From the NCBI RefSeq assembly GCF_011290505.1, contig NZ_JAANPV010000003.1, positions 186,001 to 250,000 on the forward strand: a stretch of 64,000 nucleotides of DNA. The letters run 5' to 3'. Made by a program: the position numbers and the translations under genes. Shown here piece by piece: positions 17,267-25,419 of the stretch. The notes beneath the pieces are model-generated. The model had not been told where the DNA came from, made no database searches, and was given only the letters and a program-made list of their open reading frames with translations. Numbering within the stretch: position 1 is the first letter of the stretch; each line of letters begins with the position of its first letter. Origin of the DNA: Paenalcaligenes suwonensis (GTDB taxonomy: Bacteria > Pseudomonadota > Gammaproteobacteria > Burkholderiales > Burkholderiaceae_B).

Positions 17267-18130
17267 ATGAACCATGCCCATGTATTTTTTGAAACGTCGA
17301 TTCTGGAAGACTGGCTTAAAGAGGACATAGGCTACCTAGACCTTACTAGCACCCTACTGCATATAGGCAATCAGTCTGCACGCATTACATGGCGTACTCG
17401 CGGCGCGACGGTCAGCGCCTGCACCGAGGAGGTCGTGAGACTACTGCACACGCGCCAGGTTAGCGCTATAGAGCACCTACCTAGTGGACAGCACGCCAAC
17501 GACGGCCAAGCCTTAGTCACCGCAGAAGGCCCTGCACAAGCATTATTAGACGTATGGAAAGTAGGCCAAAACCTACTGGAGTACGCCTGTTCTGTCGCGA
17601 CGCGTACCCATCAACTCGTAGAAACCGTCAAACACCTTAACCCTAATGTAGGCATACTCACTACCCGCAAACACCCGCCCGGTTTACGTCGTATTGCGAT
17701 TAAATCCACTATGGCTGGTGGTGCGTGGCCGCATCGATTAGGGTTATCAGAAACCATTTTGGTCTTTCCTCAGCACCGTGCGCTTTTGGCTGAAAATGGT
17801 TGGGCCGTGGTCAAAGAAAAACTCAAGCTCAATGCCAACGGTTTGGCAGAGAAAAAAGTAGTGATAGAAGCTGCCACACTGGAAGAAGCCTTACTCGCCG
17901 TTGACGCAGGCGCTGACGTTATACAGTTTGATAAAGTTGCCCCAGCCCACTTGCAAGAGTGGTGCGCGACCTTACGTCAGCAATTTCCCGCACTAAAACT
18001 GCTGGCTGCTGGGGGTATCACTACAGACAACGCCGCAAACTACGCGAATTGTGGTGTTGATGGTTTAGTCACCAGCAGCCTGTACTACGGCCCACCTGCG
18101 GATATTAGTGTAGTTGTTGAACGCCTGTAG
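17267..18130 (+). CDS. modD: ModD protein (nicotinate-nucleotide pyrophosphorylase-like)
   Basis: A 287-residue protein of the quinolinate phosphoribosyltransferase fold: an N-terminal alpha/beta domain (about 1-115) and a C-terminal barrel (about 116-285). Motifs TTRKHPPGLRRIAIK and the barrel strand DVIQFDK and AAGGIT are present. The HPPG form of the motif and the EDIGYLDLTS start are typical of ModD rather than NadC. ModD is named for its usual place next to molybdate transport genes, and its reaction is not settled. No modABC gene is near, so this copy is an orphan. A second phosphoribosyltransferase role cannot be excluded. Confidence 0.8.
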   Translation: MNHAHVFFETSILEDWLKEDIGYLDLTSTLLHIGNQSARITWRTRGATVSACTEEVVRLLHTRQVSAIEHLPSGQHANDGQALVTAEGPAQALLDVWKVGQNLLEYACSVATRTHQLVETVKHLNPNVGILTTRKHPPGLRRIAIKSTMAGGAWPHRLGLSETILVFPQHRALLAENGWAVVKEKLKLNANGLAEKKVVIEAATLEEALLAVDAGADVIQFDKVAPAHLQEWCATLRQQFPALKLLAAGGITTDNAANYANCGVDGLVTSSLYYGPPADISVVVERL

Positions 18131-18178
18131 ACTGGCACCAAGGCGAGGCTGCTGTCATACAGCCCCGCTGACATGCTT

Positions 18179-20176
18179 CTACAGCTTACTTAGCGCTTCT
18201 TGGAATTTCTTACGTGCTGCTTGCCACACTGCATCCTGCTCCAGTGCTTGCTTGCGCAATTCGGCAATTCTGTCTTCCAAAGCCTCTAGCTGTTGTGCAA
18301 AACGCTGACCCAAATTGCTTTGATCACTCACTGCAGCTAGGTTTTCACGTACGCGCTCCTGCTCTGAGACTTGCTCATCCAATAATGCACGTGTGTGTTG
18401 CCACTCTTGTGCCGCTACACTTTGTTTTTCACGTAAGGCAACAAGCTCTGGCATAGCCGCTTTCCATTTGGCATTTAACCCGCCCTGATTCCAGTTATAC
18501 AGTACGCTCTCATCCACCTCATCCAACCTAAGCTCTTCAGCATCCAGGCGACTAAAGGTGGCCTGCACTTGTACCGTTTCCCCTGCGGGAACCGTGACTC
18601 TTAAGCGGTAACTCTGGCTGGTTTGCTCTGTAGTAGCTGAGCTAGAAAACTCCCACCCTTCTTGTCGCGGCATATCAATAATGACCTGACGCGCCTCTTT
18701 CGCAGCACCCTGTACGTTATACGTCCAGAGCTGGCTTTGTTTCCATGTACTGAGCACCACCCCATTGGCCACTTGGGTTTGCGTGATTTCACGAGCAGAA
18801 CTACGCTCTTGATGAACTTGTACTTTGTTATCCCTAGCAAAGTAAATCAAACGCGCCTCACCACTGGGCAAGCCCGTTAGTTGCGCATCACCAATATGAC
18901 CTAACTGGCGATCAAACACAGTGATAATCCCAGGCGGCAAACTACTGTCTAAGGTATTTTTCAGATAAATCGCTGCACTAGGATGCGGGCTGTTTTGGTT
19001 CTGAAAATAAACAGACACGTCCTCGGCTTGTACCTGCTGGTCCTGGAAAGGCACGGAAATAGTTTGGCCACTTGCCGCATTCACGGGATTAGGAATGGTA
19101 AAACGCACAACCGTTTGGCCTTCATCCGCAATGGCTGCTACACCGCCAGCCACACCAGCCGAAGCCCCACTACGCTGCCTGACCCTATCGCTCATGTCCA
19201 TGCTGCGATCTTCTCGCATCACCATCTTAGCGGCCGCTATAGGCGCAGGCGCAAAATTGGCAACACTAGCCCCAAAGTTATCCGGTGCCGGCGCTGTACT
19301 GCTACCTACCGCAACAGGAAGTTCAGGGCGCGTATGCCAATACTGTTGCAACAAGGCTTGCTGATACACCACGGGCGACCCCGAACTCAGCGTTAGACTA
19401 ATATCCCTCCAGTCCTCCCCCGTCGTGTTTTCTACAACGGCCCATGCCTGCAGACGCGCTTTATTCTCGTTGTCTAGCAACAGCCTATAGGTAGTTTTCC
19501 AGATGGGTGCCGCGATGAGGTAGCGCAACTCTAGCTCTTTGGCTTTGGTTGGCGCTAAAGAAAGATGCAACTCTCGGCTGTTGTCGTTGGTTTGTCGTGC
19601 CAAAATTTGGCTAGCTTGCTGTAACTGTGCCTGAATACGGGAATCCAGTACTTGCAAGCTGCTGTCAGGGCCTAGCTCTACCGTTTGCACTTGCCCTTCT
19701 GCACTCAGTAACGACAGGGAATAAACCGTTTTTTGATCCTGTTCCTGAACATCTACACCCAATAGCGTGCCTCGCACACTACGCCCTTGCGAATACGCTT
19801 GTACCTCTACCCCACGCAAGCTACTGGCCAAGGCATGAATAGAGCTAAGACTAGATTCGTTAAAAGGCAATCCTGCCAAACTGCTGTCTAGTGGCGCTTT
19901 ACCCGCCAAGGTTAGGCTTTGAATACGTTGTTCTGCATCGCTGATCAACAAGGTCTTAAGCACATCATCAACTTGATCCAACGGCACGGTTAAGCTGACT
20001 GGGCCTTGCTCAGGAATGTTGACTTGGCGTACTACTTCGGCAATCCCTGCTGTAGACAGGCTAATTTCACGTATAGAATCAGCCCACGTTGTACCTCCCC
20101 ACAAGCAAAGACCAAGAGTAAGACCTAACTGAGTGGTAGTGCGAAGCCTAGCAATAGACAAAGGTAAAGCGGACAT
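18179..20176 (-). CDS. DUF4139-family exported protein (mucoidy-inhibitor A-like)
   Basis: A 665-residue protein. A signal peptide spans residues 1-33 (hydrophobic run ending GGTTWA, cut before DSI). A DUF4140-like beta domain follows (about 34-140), then the long DUF4139 beta domain (about 180-550). The C-terminal 100 residues are charged and helical, with coiled-coil spacing (EEQERVRENLAAV, LEALEDRIAELRK). A Ser/Ala/Pro-rich linker with MSDRVRQRSG sits in the middle. The start at 20176 gives a proper signal peptide; a longer start at 20215 would place a second hydrophobic run before it. The function of the family is not known. Confidence 0.78.
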   Translation of the reverse strand: MSALPLSIARLRTTTQLGLTLGLCLWGGTTWADSIREISLSTAGIAEVVRQVNIPEQGPVSLTVPLDQVDDVLKTLLISDAEQRIQSLTLAGKAPLDSSLAGLPFNESSLSSIHALASSLRGVEVQAYSQGRSVRGTLLGVDVQEQDQKTVYSLSLLSAEGQVQTVELGPDSSLQVLDSRIQAQLQQASQILARQTNDNSRELHLSLAPTKAKELELRYLIAAPIWKTTYRLLLDNENKARLQAWAVVENTTGEDWRDISLTLSSGSPVVYQQALLQQYWHTRPELPVAVGSSTAPAPDNFGASVANFAPAPIAAAKMVMREDRSMDMSDRVRQRSGASAGVAGGVAAIADEGQTVVRFTIPNPVNAASGQTISVPFQDQQVQAEDVSVYFQNQNSPHPSAAIYLKNTLDSSLPPGIITVFDRQLGHIGDAQLTGLPSGEARLIYFARDNKVQVHQERSSAREITQTQVANGVVLSTWKQSQLWTYNVQGAAKEARQVIIDMPRQEGWEFSSSATTEQTSQSYRLRVTVPAGETVQVQATFSRLDAEELRLDEVDESVLYNWNQGGLNAKWKAAMPELVALREKQSVAAQEWQHTRALLDEQVSEQERVRENLAAVSDQSNLGQRFAQQLEALEDRIAELRKQALEQDAVWQAARKKFQEALSKL

Positions 20177-20311
20177 AAACGTATTCCTAACAAGCAAGAA
20201 ACAAGATAGGAACATTATGTAGTATTGAGCGGCACAGTGTCATGCTGCAAGGTAAGTAAAGCTAACACTATTGGCAGGGGGAAAGCGATATCACACGCCA
20301 CCCACAGGCAC

Positions 20312-20343
20312 AAAAAAGGGCCAGACTTTCGTCTGACCCTTTT
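20312..20343 (-). terminator. Terminator of ssrA
   Basis: On the minus strand a 13-bp stem with one mismatch (20314-20326 with 20331-20343) and a GAAA loop is followed by TTTTTT. It lies 27 bases past the tmRNA 3' end. Confidence 0.85.
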
Positions 20344-20369
20344 AACTACGCTAGCAGCGTAGTATGTAC

Positions 20370-20733
20370 TGGTGGAGCCGGCGGGAATTGAACCCGCGTC
20401 CGCAAGCCCTCTACAGGCAGTTCTACATGTTTAGTTGATATATTTTAGAATTTAACCTCGGATTATGCCCATCAACAGGCCTTTCCTTAGCGATTCGCTT
20501 AGATTTAAAACTTGATTGAGCGAACCAACCAAATTCGATTTCTTGTAAGTGACGCTGCTGTTAGTTGCCTAACCTAACCCAAGAACAAATTAGTGCAGCG
20601 GCAAAGCCGCTTAAGCGGCTAGTGCGAAACGCTCTTCGTTTGCGTTTAAAGTTTTCCAGTGGATTTACGAGCTTACTGGTGCTCGACATGCCCTGCTCTG
20701 CTTCGCGACCCACGTCGAAGCCAGATCGGCCCC
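20370..20733 (-). ncRNA. ssrA: Transfer-messenger RNA (tmRNA)
   Basis: The 364-nt gene runs from GGGGCCGATC (5' end at 20733) to the CCA at 20370. The tRNA-like 3' end carries the T-arm GTTCAATTC in the context GGCGGGTTCAATTCCCGCCG-type pairing, and the 5' part has CTGGCTTCGACG as in other tmRNAs. The resume codon and tag (20643 down to 20611) read ANEERFALAA followed by TAA, ending in the LAA degron recognised by ClpXP. It rescues stalled ribosomes by trans-translation with SmpB. A promoter and a terminator flank it. Confidence 0.96.
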
Positions 20734-20758
20734 AAATGTTCGTTTATGCAGTGTGTCT

Positions 20759-20788
20759 AGTATACATGGTTAGCGCTGCTAGCACCAA
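20759..20788 (-). promoter_or_regulatory. Promoter of ssrA
   Basis: On the minus strand TTGGTG (20783-20788) and TATACT (20759-20764) are 18 bases apart. Transcription would begin about 18 bases before the mature 5' end, consistent with a processed precursor. Confidence 0.7.
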
Positions 20789-20804
20789 TGCCGCTGCAAT
20801 TTTT

Positions 20805-21317
20805 TTACTCTGTTGCCGTGCTGTTTTCTTGCCATTCCAAGCCAGTCATTTCCCATGCATCGCTGTCTTTCATATAACGCACGCTTGCTGTGAATATCGC
20901 GTTGTCGCTACGACCTGTTTCAATGATGACACGATCAGCAGGGGCTTGAATAATGAACTCGCATGCTCTGACCATTTTAGATTCGTGCGTAGGCACAAAA
21001 GCAAAAGATAAGGTCATGTCTGCTTTGCTGGCTTCACGCACCAAAATTTGCGTGGCTTTGTACGCTTCCAATACATCTGTGCAGCGCGTTTCTTGTGCGG
21101 CTAGAGTGCGCTCTTGCTTGGCTTCTGGGCTGTCGTAATACAGGTTGTACCAAAACACACACAACAATAACGCTACGGCAGCAACACCACCTTGGGTCCA
21201 CGCGCGCTTACGTTGTTCAGCATTTACATCGGCCACACCAAACAGGATACCGCCAGAGCGTATCAACACGTAGATGGAATACAACCCTACTGCGCCCGCC
21301 ACAATTAGACCAATCAT
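20805..21317 (-). CDS. Hypothetical membrane protein
   Basis: A 170-residue protein with two N-terminal hydrophobic segments (about 2-26 and 43-61) joined by a short charged loop, and a soluble C-terminal domain (about 65-170) with several beta-like stretches and two Cys. The topology suggests a domain facing the periplasm or cytoplasm close to the membrane. I do not recognise a family. The ribosome site is weak (TGGTGA). It lies just upstream of ssrA on the same strand, and the ssrA promoter begins only 17 bases after its stop. Confidence 0.6.
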   Translation of the reverse strand: MIGLIVAGAVGLYSIYVLIRSGGILFGVADVNAEQRKRAWTQGGVAAVALLLCVFWYNLYYDSPEAKQERTLAAQETRCTDVLEAYKATQILVREASKADMTLSFAFVPTHESKMVRACEFIIQAPADRVIIETGRSDNAIFTASVRYMKDSDAWEMTGLEWQENSTATE

Positions 21318-21641
21318 AAATCACCAAAATTCAAAAAAGGAATCGTAGCAGATAGTGTACCTGCGCCTTTGTCTGTACCACCACTCCCACATCTTATTCT
21401 GCGGTTTCTTGCGCCAGCGCAAATAGTCCACCCCCATAATGGGGTGATTATTGCGATAATACTTAAAAATAGTTACAACTCTTTTAAGTGTCAAACGTTA
21501 ACGAAAGCAAAGTTTTCTGATGTAATACAAACATCTACCAATGCAACTTTATGTAGACTTTTGTAGCACTTGTGGACCTATGTAGCACCTTAGTATTTAT
21601 TGCCCAACTTGGACAACATAGTTAAATATTTGAGGGACCCC
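21318..21641. other. Palindrome-rich non-coding stretch
   Basis: No gene is seen over 324 bases. It holds a chain of inverted repeats: CACCCC/GGGGTG (21429-21446), ATTAT-TGCG-ATAAT (21447-21460), ACTTAAAA/TTTTAAGT (21461-21489) and CGTTAACG (near 21497-21504). A TGTAGCAC direct repeat follows around 21553-21590. It precedes a small open frame and probably holds its promoter and operators. Candidate promoter elements TTGCCC and TAAATA, 17 bases apart, lie at about 21600-21628. Confidence 0.45.
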
Positions 21642-21743
21642 ATGATTGATCTTTACTATCTCAGCACAGATCTGCTCCCTGCTATTCTGATTGCTTCTGG
21701 CTCAACAATTGTTCTAGTGTTATTGCTTAGCCGGGATTACTGA
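21642..21743 (+). CDS. Small single-pass membrane protein, 33 residues
   Basis: The frame begins ATGATTGATC and ends TGA at 21741-21743. GAGGGA lies about six bases before the ATG, a good ribosome site. The product has a short polar start (MIDLYYLSTD), one hydrophobic helix (about residues 11-29, LLPAILIASGSTIVLVLLL) and a charged end (SRDY). The design matches known bacterial microproteins that bind membrane enzymes or transporters, but I recognise no family. It stops 12 bases before the convergent DeoR-type gene. Support is the ribosome site, the helix and the palindromic upstream region. Confidence 0.5.
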   Translation: MIDLYYLSTDLLPAILIASGSTIVLVLLLSRDY

Positions 21744-21755
21744 GTACGATCAGGC

Positions 21756-22547
21756 TCACATACTGGTATTGGCAACCTGTACAGCAACATTTGCTTGCTT
21801 CATCGCATCAGCGAGCCAACCAGGCAAGGCTTCATTACAAATGAAGCCATCAAATGCTATTGCTTTGCATACCCGTATATTGGCTTTAGCGTCCTGCCGG
21901 ATTTGAGAAGATAAAGCGATCACTTTATCGGTTTGCTCAATGACCCCCTGCGTTAGTGCCACCTCGCTTAGATCCTCTTGCATGACGGTGCCTTCTTCAT
22001 CAAAAGCTTGCACACTCATGAACGCAATATCGTAGTGAAACATACGTACGATATTCATCACTAAGTCGCCATGCGCAATAAAGACATCGCGCTTAGTTAA
22101 GCGTTTCACTGAGCCACCGGGGATAATGGCCTCAATCGCAGGGCTGGCACTTAAGCGCTGAGCTATATCTAAATTATTACTAATCACTCTGCAACGCGTC
22201 TGGCTGGCCAACAATGCTGAGGCGACGGCACTACTCTCTTCGCCCGCGTCCAAATAGATAGTCATGCCTGGCTGTATATGCGCTACGGCCAACTCTGCCA
22301 AAGGCCGAATAGCGCATGCCCGCTCAACCGGTAATTTCTGGAAAGTAATGGCTGCCTTCATCGCGCCGCCGTGGCAGCGCTGCACCAAACCACGCTCAGC
22401 TAAATAGCTGAAATCGCGCCGTATGGTTTGCTGGGATGTATTGAAATGCGCAGCCAGTGCCTCGATCGTTACATAGCCACGATGTTGAATCATCTCCAAT
22501 ATGCTGGCACGACGATGATTTAACGAGGGAGGAACAACAGGCAACAT
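21756..22547 (-). CDS. DeoR/GlpR-family transcriptional regulator
   Basis: A 263-residue regulator. A DeoR-type helix-turn-helix is at about residues 14-68 (RRASILEMIQHRGYVTIEAL, then TSQQTIRRDFSYLAERGLVQR in part). The C-terminal sugar-phosphate-isomerase-like sensor domain (about 80-250) starts at AELAVAHIQPGMTIYLDAGEESS. Such proteins usually repress sugar or nucleoside catabolic genes and respond to a phosphorylated intermediate. It lies 203 bases after the amidase gene on the same strand and may be a separate unit. Control of the adjacent catabolic operon is possible but unsupported by a visible operator. Confidence 0.85.
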   Translation of the reverse strand: MLPVVPPSLNHRRASILEMIQHRGYVTIEALAAHFNTSQQTIRRDFSYLAERGLVQRCHGGAMKAAITFQKLPVERACAIRPLAELAVAHIQPGMTIYLDAGEESSAVASALLASQTRCRVISNNLDIAQRLSASPAIEAIIPGGSVKRLTKRDVFIAHGDLVMNIVRMFHYDIAFMSVQAFDEEGTVMQEDLSEVALTQGVIEQTDKVIALSSQIRQDAKANIRVCKAIAFDGFICNEALPGWLADAMKQANVAVQVANTSM

Positions 22548-22750
22548 AGCAAACCCAGATCTTCAAAATGGACAGGCCTATTCCAACCCGCCTCTTGCTT
22601 AATTCTCTACAGAATAGCATCAGGGTTTACATTCAACTTCGCCAATCTAGCGCCAACATCCCTTACTCTTTATGTAAATGCCCCCAGAATCATCGGCTTG
22701 TAACGTGCTTACTGCTGCCGAAAAGCATTGCGTATCGGCAGCATTTCTCT

Positions 22751-24028
22751 CTATTTCTGATTAAACACATGCTGATCTATGGTCTGTATGCTTTGCAACA
22801 GCACCTTTAGCCCCGCTTCCATATGCGCTAGCTGTATACCCTCTTCGGGGCAGTGGCTACGGCCATTCAAGCACGGAATAAACACCATGCCTGCTGGCGC
22901 AATACCCGCCAAATACACGGCATCATGCCCTGCTCCGCTGGGTAAGCGTAAAGAGGGATAACCCAGTACTCCAGCCGAGTGCTCAATCCTATCCACTACC
23001 TCAGCATCAAAACGGGTGGGTTTACCGTGACTGACTGATTCGGTGTGCAGTTGTAGCCCCAGAGCCTGCAACTCTGGCTGTAGCATGCTAAATAGCTGTT
23101 CGCCATAATGCTCTACCACGTGGTCTTCATTGCTACGTATTTCTAGCATGAGCTCTACCTTGCCCGGCACCGCGTTAGAGGAATTGGGCATAACGGACAA
23201 ATACCCCACGGTAGATACCACATAGCGCTGTTCAGAGTTCATCTGTATGGCTTTCTGCTGGGTAGCTTGTATCAGTATGGCGGCCCCAACCAGTGCATCT
23301 TTACGGTGATCCATAGGGGTAGTGCCTGAATGATCAGGCTGCCCAGTAATGACGACTCTAAAGCGTCGTATTCCCACTAAGTCGGTCACTACACCAATAG
23401 GAATATCTTGGCGCTCTAGTACAGGCCCCTGCTCGATGTGCAGCTCCACAAAAGCATGTAAGTCACCCGAGCTATATAAAGGTTGTGTGAGTTGCGTTGG
23501 GTCTCCGCCCACTAATGTGATCGCCTCGGCCAAGGTACCTGCGCCCGAAGCTCGCTGCGCCAGCATGTCAGCACTTAACGCGCCTACCATGGCTCGACTG
23601 CCTACGCACGACACACCAAAATCGCTAGGCTCTTCAGACAAAAAATCCACCACCTCAAAAGGGTGTTCTAACTGTTGATTGCTATCGTGTAAGGCGTGAG
23701 CAACTTCTATTCCCGCTAGCACACCAAGAATACCGTCGTACCTACCGCCATCAAACACCGTATCCGAATGCGAGCCTGTCATGATGGGTTTGGCATGGGG
23801 TTGCGTCCCCTCTAAACGGCCTATCAGATTGCCACCACTGTCTATGCGTACCGACAAACCTGCTTGCTGCATTTGCTCGGTTAGCCACTCACGTGATGCC
23901 ATGAAACGTGGGCTAAACGCCCTACGTGTCCAGGGGCGATCCGGGTCAGTAAAGGTGGACAGCGTTTCTAAACGCTGCCATAAACGTTGACTGCTTAACG
24001 CTTGCATGGCTGTAAGGGTGTGACTCAT
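22751..24028 (-). CDS. M20-type amidase: allantoate amidohydrolase / N-carbamoyl amino acid hydrolase (AllC-like)
   Basis: A 425-residue binuclear-metal amidase. Metal ligands are visible in TGSHSDTVFDGGRYDG (His and bridging Asp) and SEEPSDFG (Glu), with further His in QPDHSGTTPMD and near the end in GRSHCPEE. A dimerisation domain at about 215-335 interrupts the catalytic one, as in AllC, UAH and beta-ureidopropionase. The family removes ammonia and CO2 from ureido groups. It is the last gene of the ureide operon and overlaps the preceding gene by four bases. Position next to AllA- and PuuE-like genes favours allantoate or a related ureido acid. Confidence 0.85.
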   Translation of the reverse strand: MSHTLTAMQALSSQRLWQRLETLSTFTDPDRPWTRRAFSPRFMASREWLTEQMQQAGLSVRIDSGGNLIGRLEGTQPHAKPIMTGSHSDTVFDGGRYDGILGVLAGIEVAHALHDSNQQLEHPFEVVDFLSEEPSDFGVSCVGSRAMVGALSADMLAQRASGAGTLAEAITLVGGDPTQLTQPLYSSGDLHAFVELHIEQGPVLERQDIPIGVVTDLVGIRRFRVVITGQPDHSGTTPMDHRKDALVGAAILIQATQQKAIQMNSEQRYVVSTVGYLSVMPNSSNAVPGKVELMLEIRSNEDHVVEHYGEQLFSMLQPELQALGLQLHTESVSHGKPTRFDAEVVDRIEHSAGVLGYPSLRLPSGAGHDAVYLAGIAPAGMVFIPCLNGRSHCPEEGIQLAHMEAGLKVLLQSIQTIDQHVFNQK

Positions 24029-25395
24029 ACAGTGCCCCCTGCTCGATGCGGCCGAATAAACTGCCCATCACCAGCGTGGTTGCGTACAGCAACACCATCC
24101 CACACCAATTGGCCTCGTAAGAAGGTAGCCGCCACTTTCACCATGAATTCGCGCCCTTCAAACGAGCTCCATGTCACCGCAGACAGGCTCTTGGCTGGGT
24201 CAAACACATAACGCTCTTGATCCACAATCACAAAATCGGCATCTGCCCCTGGATTCAAATGTCCTTTACGGTGTTCTAACAAGAAGTGTTTGGCAGGGCC
24301 CTCACACAGCAGTTGCACCACCATCGTGGGTGACAAACCATGCTCTATGCAGCCTGTCCATAAAGCTGGCAATAAAGTTTCCAAGCCCGGACCACCAGAG
24401 GAATTCTTAAACACATTGGGGTCTGATTTACGTTCTAAGCCCCAGCTCACGTGGTCAGAAGAGACGAAGGTGCATTCCCCATTGCCTATGTGAGTCCACA
24501 GTTTTTCTACTTCTGCTTTGGGGCGAATAGGTGGGTAATGCTTGGTTAAGGCACCAAAGCGTTTAGTGTGTTCCTCGTGATTTAGCATTAAGTATTGCAC
24601 GCAGGTTTCTATGCTGGCTGCTGTACCTGCTTGCTTATACATATTGCAAAGCTCAAAACCACGCGACAGCGATACGTGTACAGCGTGTGCTCTAGCCCCC
24701 GTTAATGCCCCTAACTCGTAAATAGTGGCCGTTGCCAAATTCTCTACTAGCGGTGGATGAGCACGTAAAAAGGCATCCCAACCCGTATCACCTTCTTCAG
24801 TCATGCGCAGAATGTTTTTACGTGTGATCTCCTGATTCTGATTATGCACCCCACACGCCAACCCCGACGGGGCGATTAGCCTAAATGCTTCGTACAACAC
24901 GTCCTCCTCTACACGAGGAAAACGATTAGGGCTGGCTTCGAACGTAGAAAACTTAAACGCGCAGGCACCACCCTCAATCAAGCCAGGTATAGCTTCTAAA
25001 CCATGTTCGTTATTTAAGGTGGCGTAAGCCGCCACATCCACATGACTGTCTTTTTCTATCAGTTGGATTTTTCTATCCAACTGGGGGCGTGAGGCCACGG
25101 GTTCGGGATCGTCATACGGCATTTCTACCATGGTGGTAATGCCACCTGCTGCTGCCGCTCGCGACGCCATTCCTATGCCTTCTTGATTAGCTTGGCTACC
25201 CGAGTGCACTTGCCCATCTAACACGCCAGGAATCACCCAGCGCCCTCTGGCATCCATAAACTCACGTGCAGCCGGTCGATTCGCGGCATCGCCAGTGGCT
25301 ACAACTTTACCATCACGCACGGCAAACCAACCATCAAAGCGTATGCGGTCTGCGCCCACAATATTGCCTTGTACCACCAAATCAAATTCACTCAT
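24025..25395 (-). CDS. Dihydroorotase/allantoinase-like cyclic amidohydrolase with altered metal motif
   Basis: A 456-residue cyclic amidohydrolase: a small beta domain made of both ends and a TIM barrel (about 55-390). The first metal motif, normally DxHxH, reads D60-G-Q62-V-H64, so one ligand His is Gln. The candidate carboxylated Lys (ACAFKFS), later His (HAVHVS) and Asp (SSDHVSW) are present. Members open hydantoin, dihydropyrimidine, allantoin or dihydroorotate rings. TAGGAG precedes the ATG. The Gln change may mean a single-metal enzyme. Activity is unproven; the neighbours argue for ring opening of a ureide. Confidence 0.8.
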   Translation of the reverse strand: MSEFDLVVQGNIVGADRIRFDGWFAVRDGKVVATGDAANRPAAREFMDARGRWVIPGVLDGQVHSGSQANQEGIGMASRAAAAGGITTMVEMPYDDPEPVASRPQLDRKIQLIEKDSHVDVAAYATLNNEHGLEAIPGLIEGGACAFKFSTFEASPNRFPRVEEDVLYEAFRLIAPSGLACGVHNQNQEITRKNILRMTEEGDTGWDAFLRAHPPLVENLATATIYELGALTGARAHAVHVSLSRGFELCNMYKQAGTAASIETCVQYLMLNHEEHTKRFGALTKHYPPIRPKAEVEKLWTHIGNGECTFVSSDHVSWGLERKSDPNVFKNSSGGPGLETLLPALWTGCIEHGLSPTMVVQLLCEGPAKHFLLEHRKGHLNPGADADFVIVDQERYVFDPAKSLSAVTWSSFEGREFMVKVAATFLRGQLVWDGVAVRNHAGDGQFIRPHRAGGTV

Positions 25396-25419
25396 TGTTG
25401 TCTCCTAGTTTCTGTGCGC

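Noticed and set aside
20370-20440. tRNA-like 3' end that could be called a tRNA gene
   Set aside because: The segment is the 3' half of tmRNA: the partner 5' end, the tag frame and the terminator are all present, and no anticodon arm exists.
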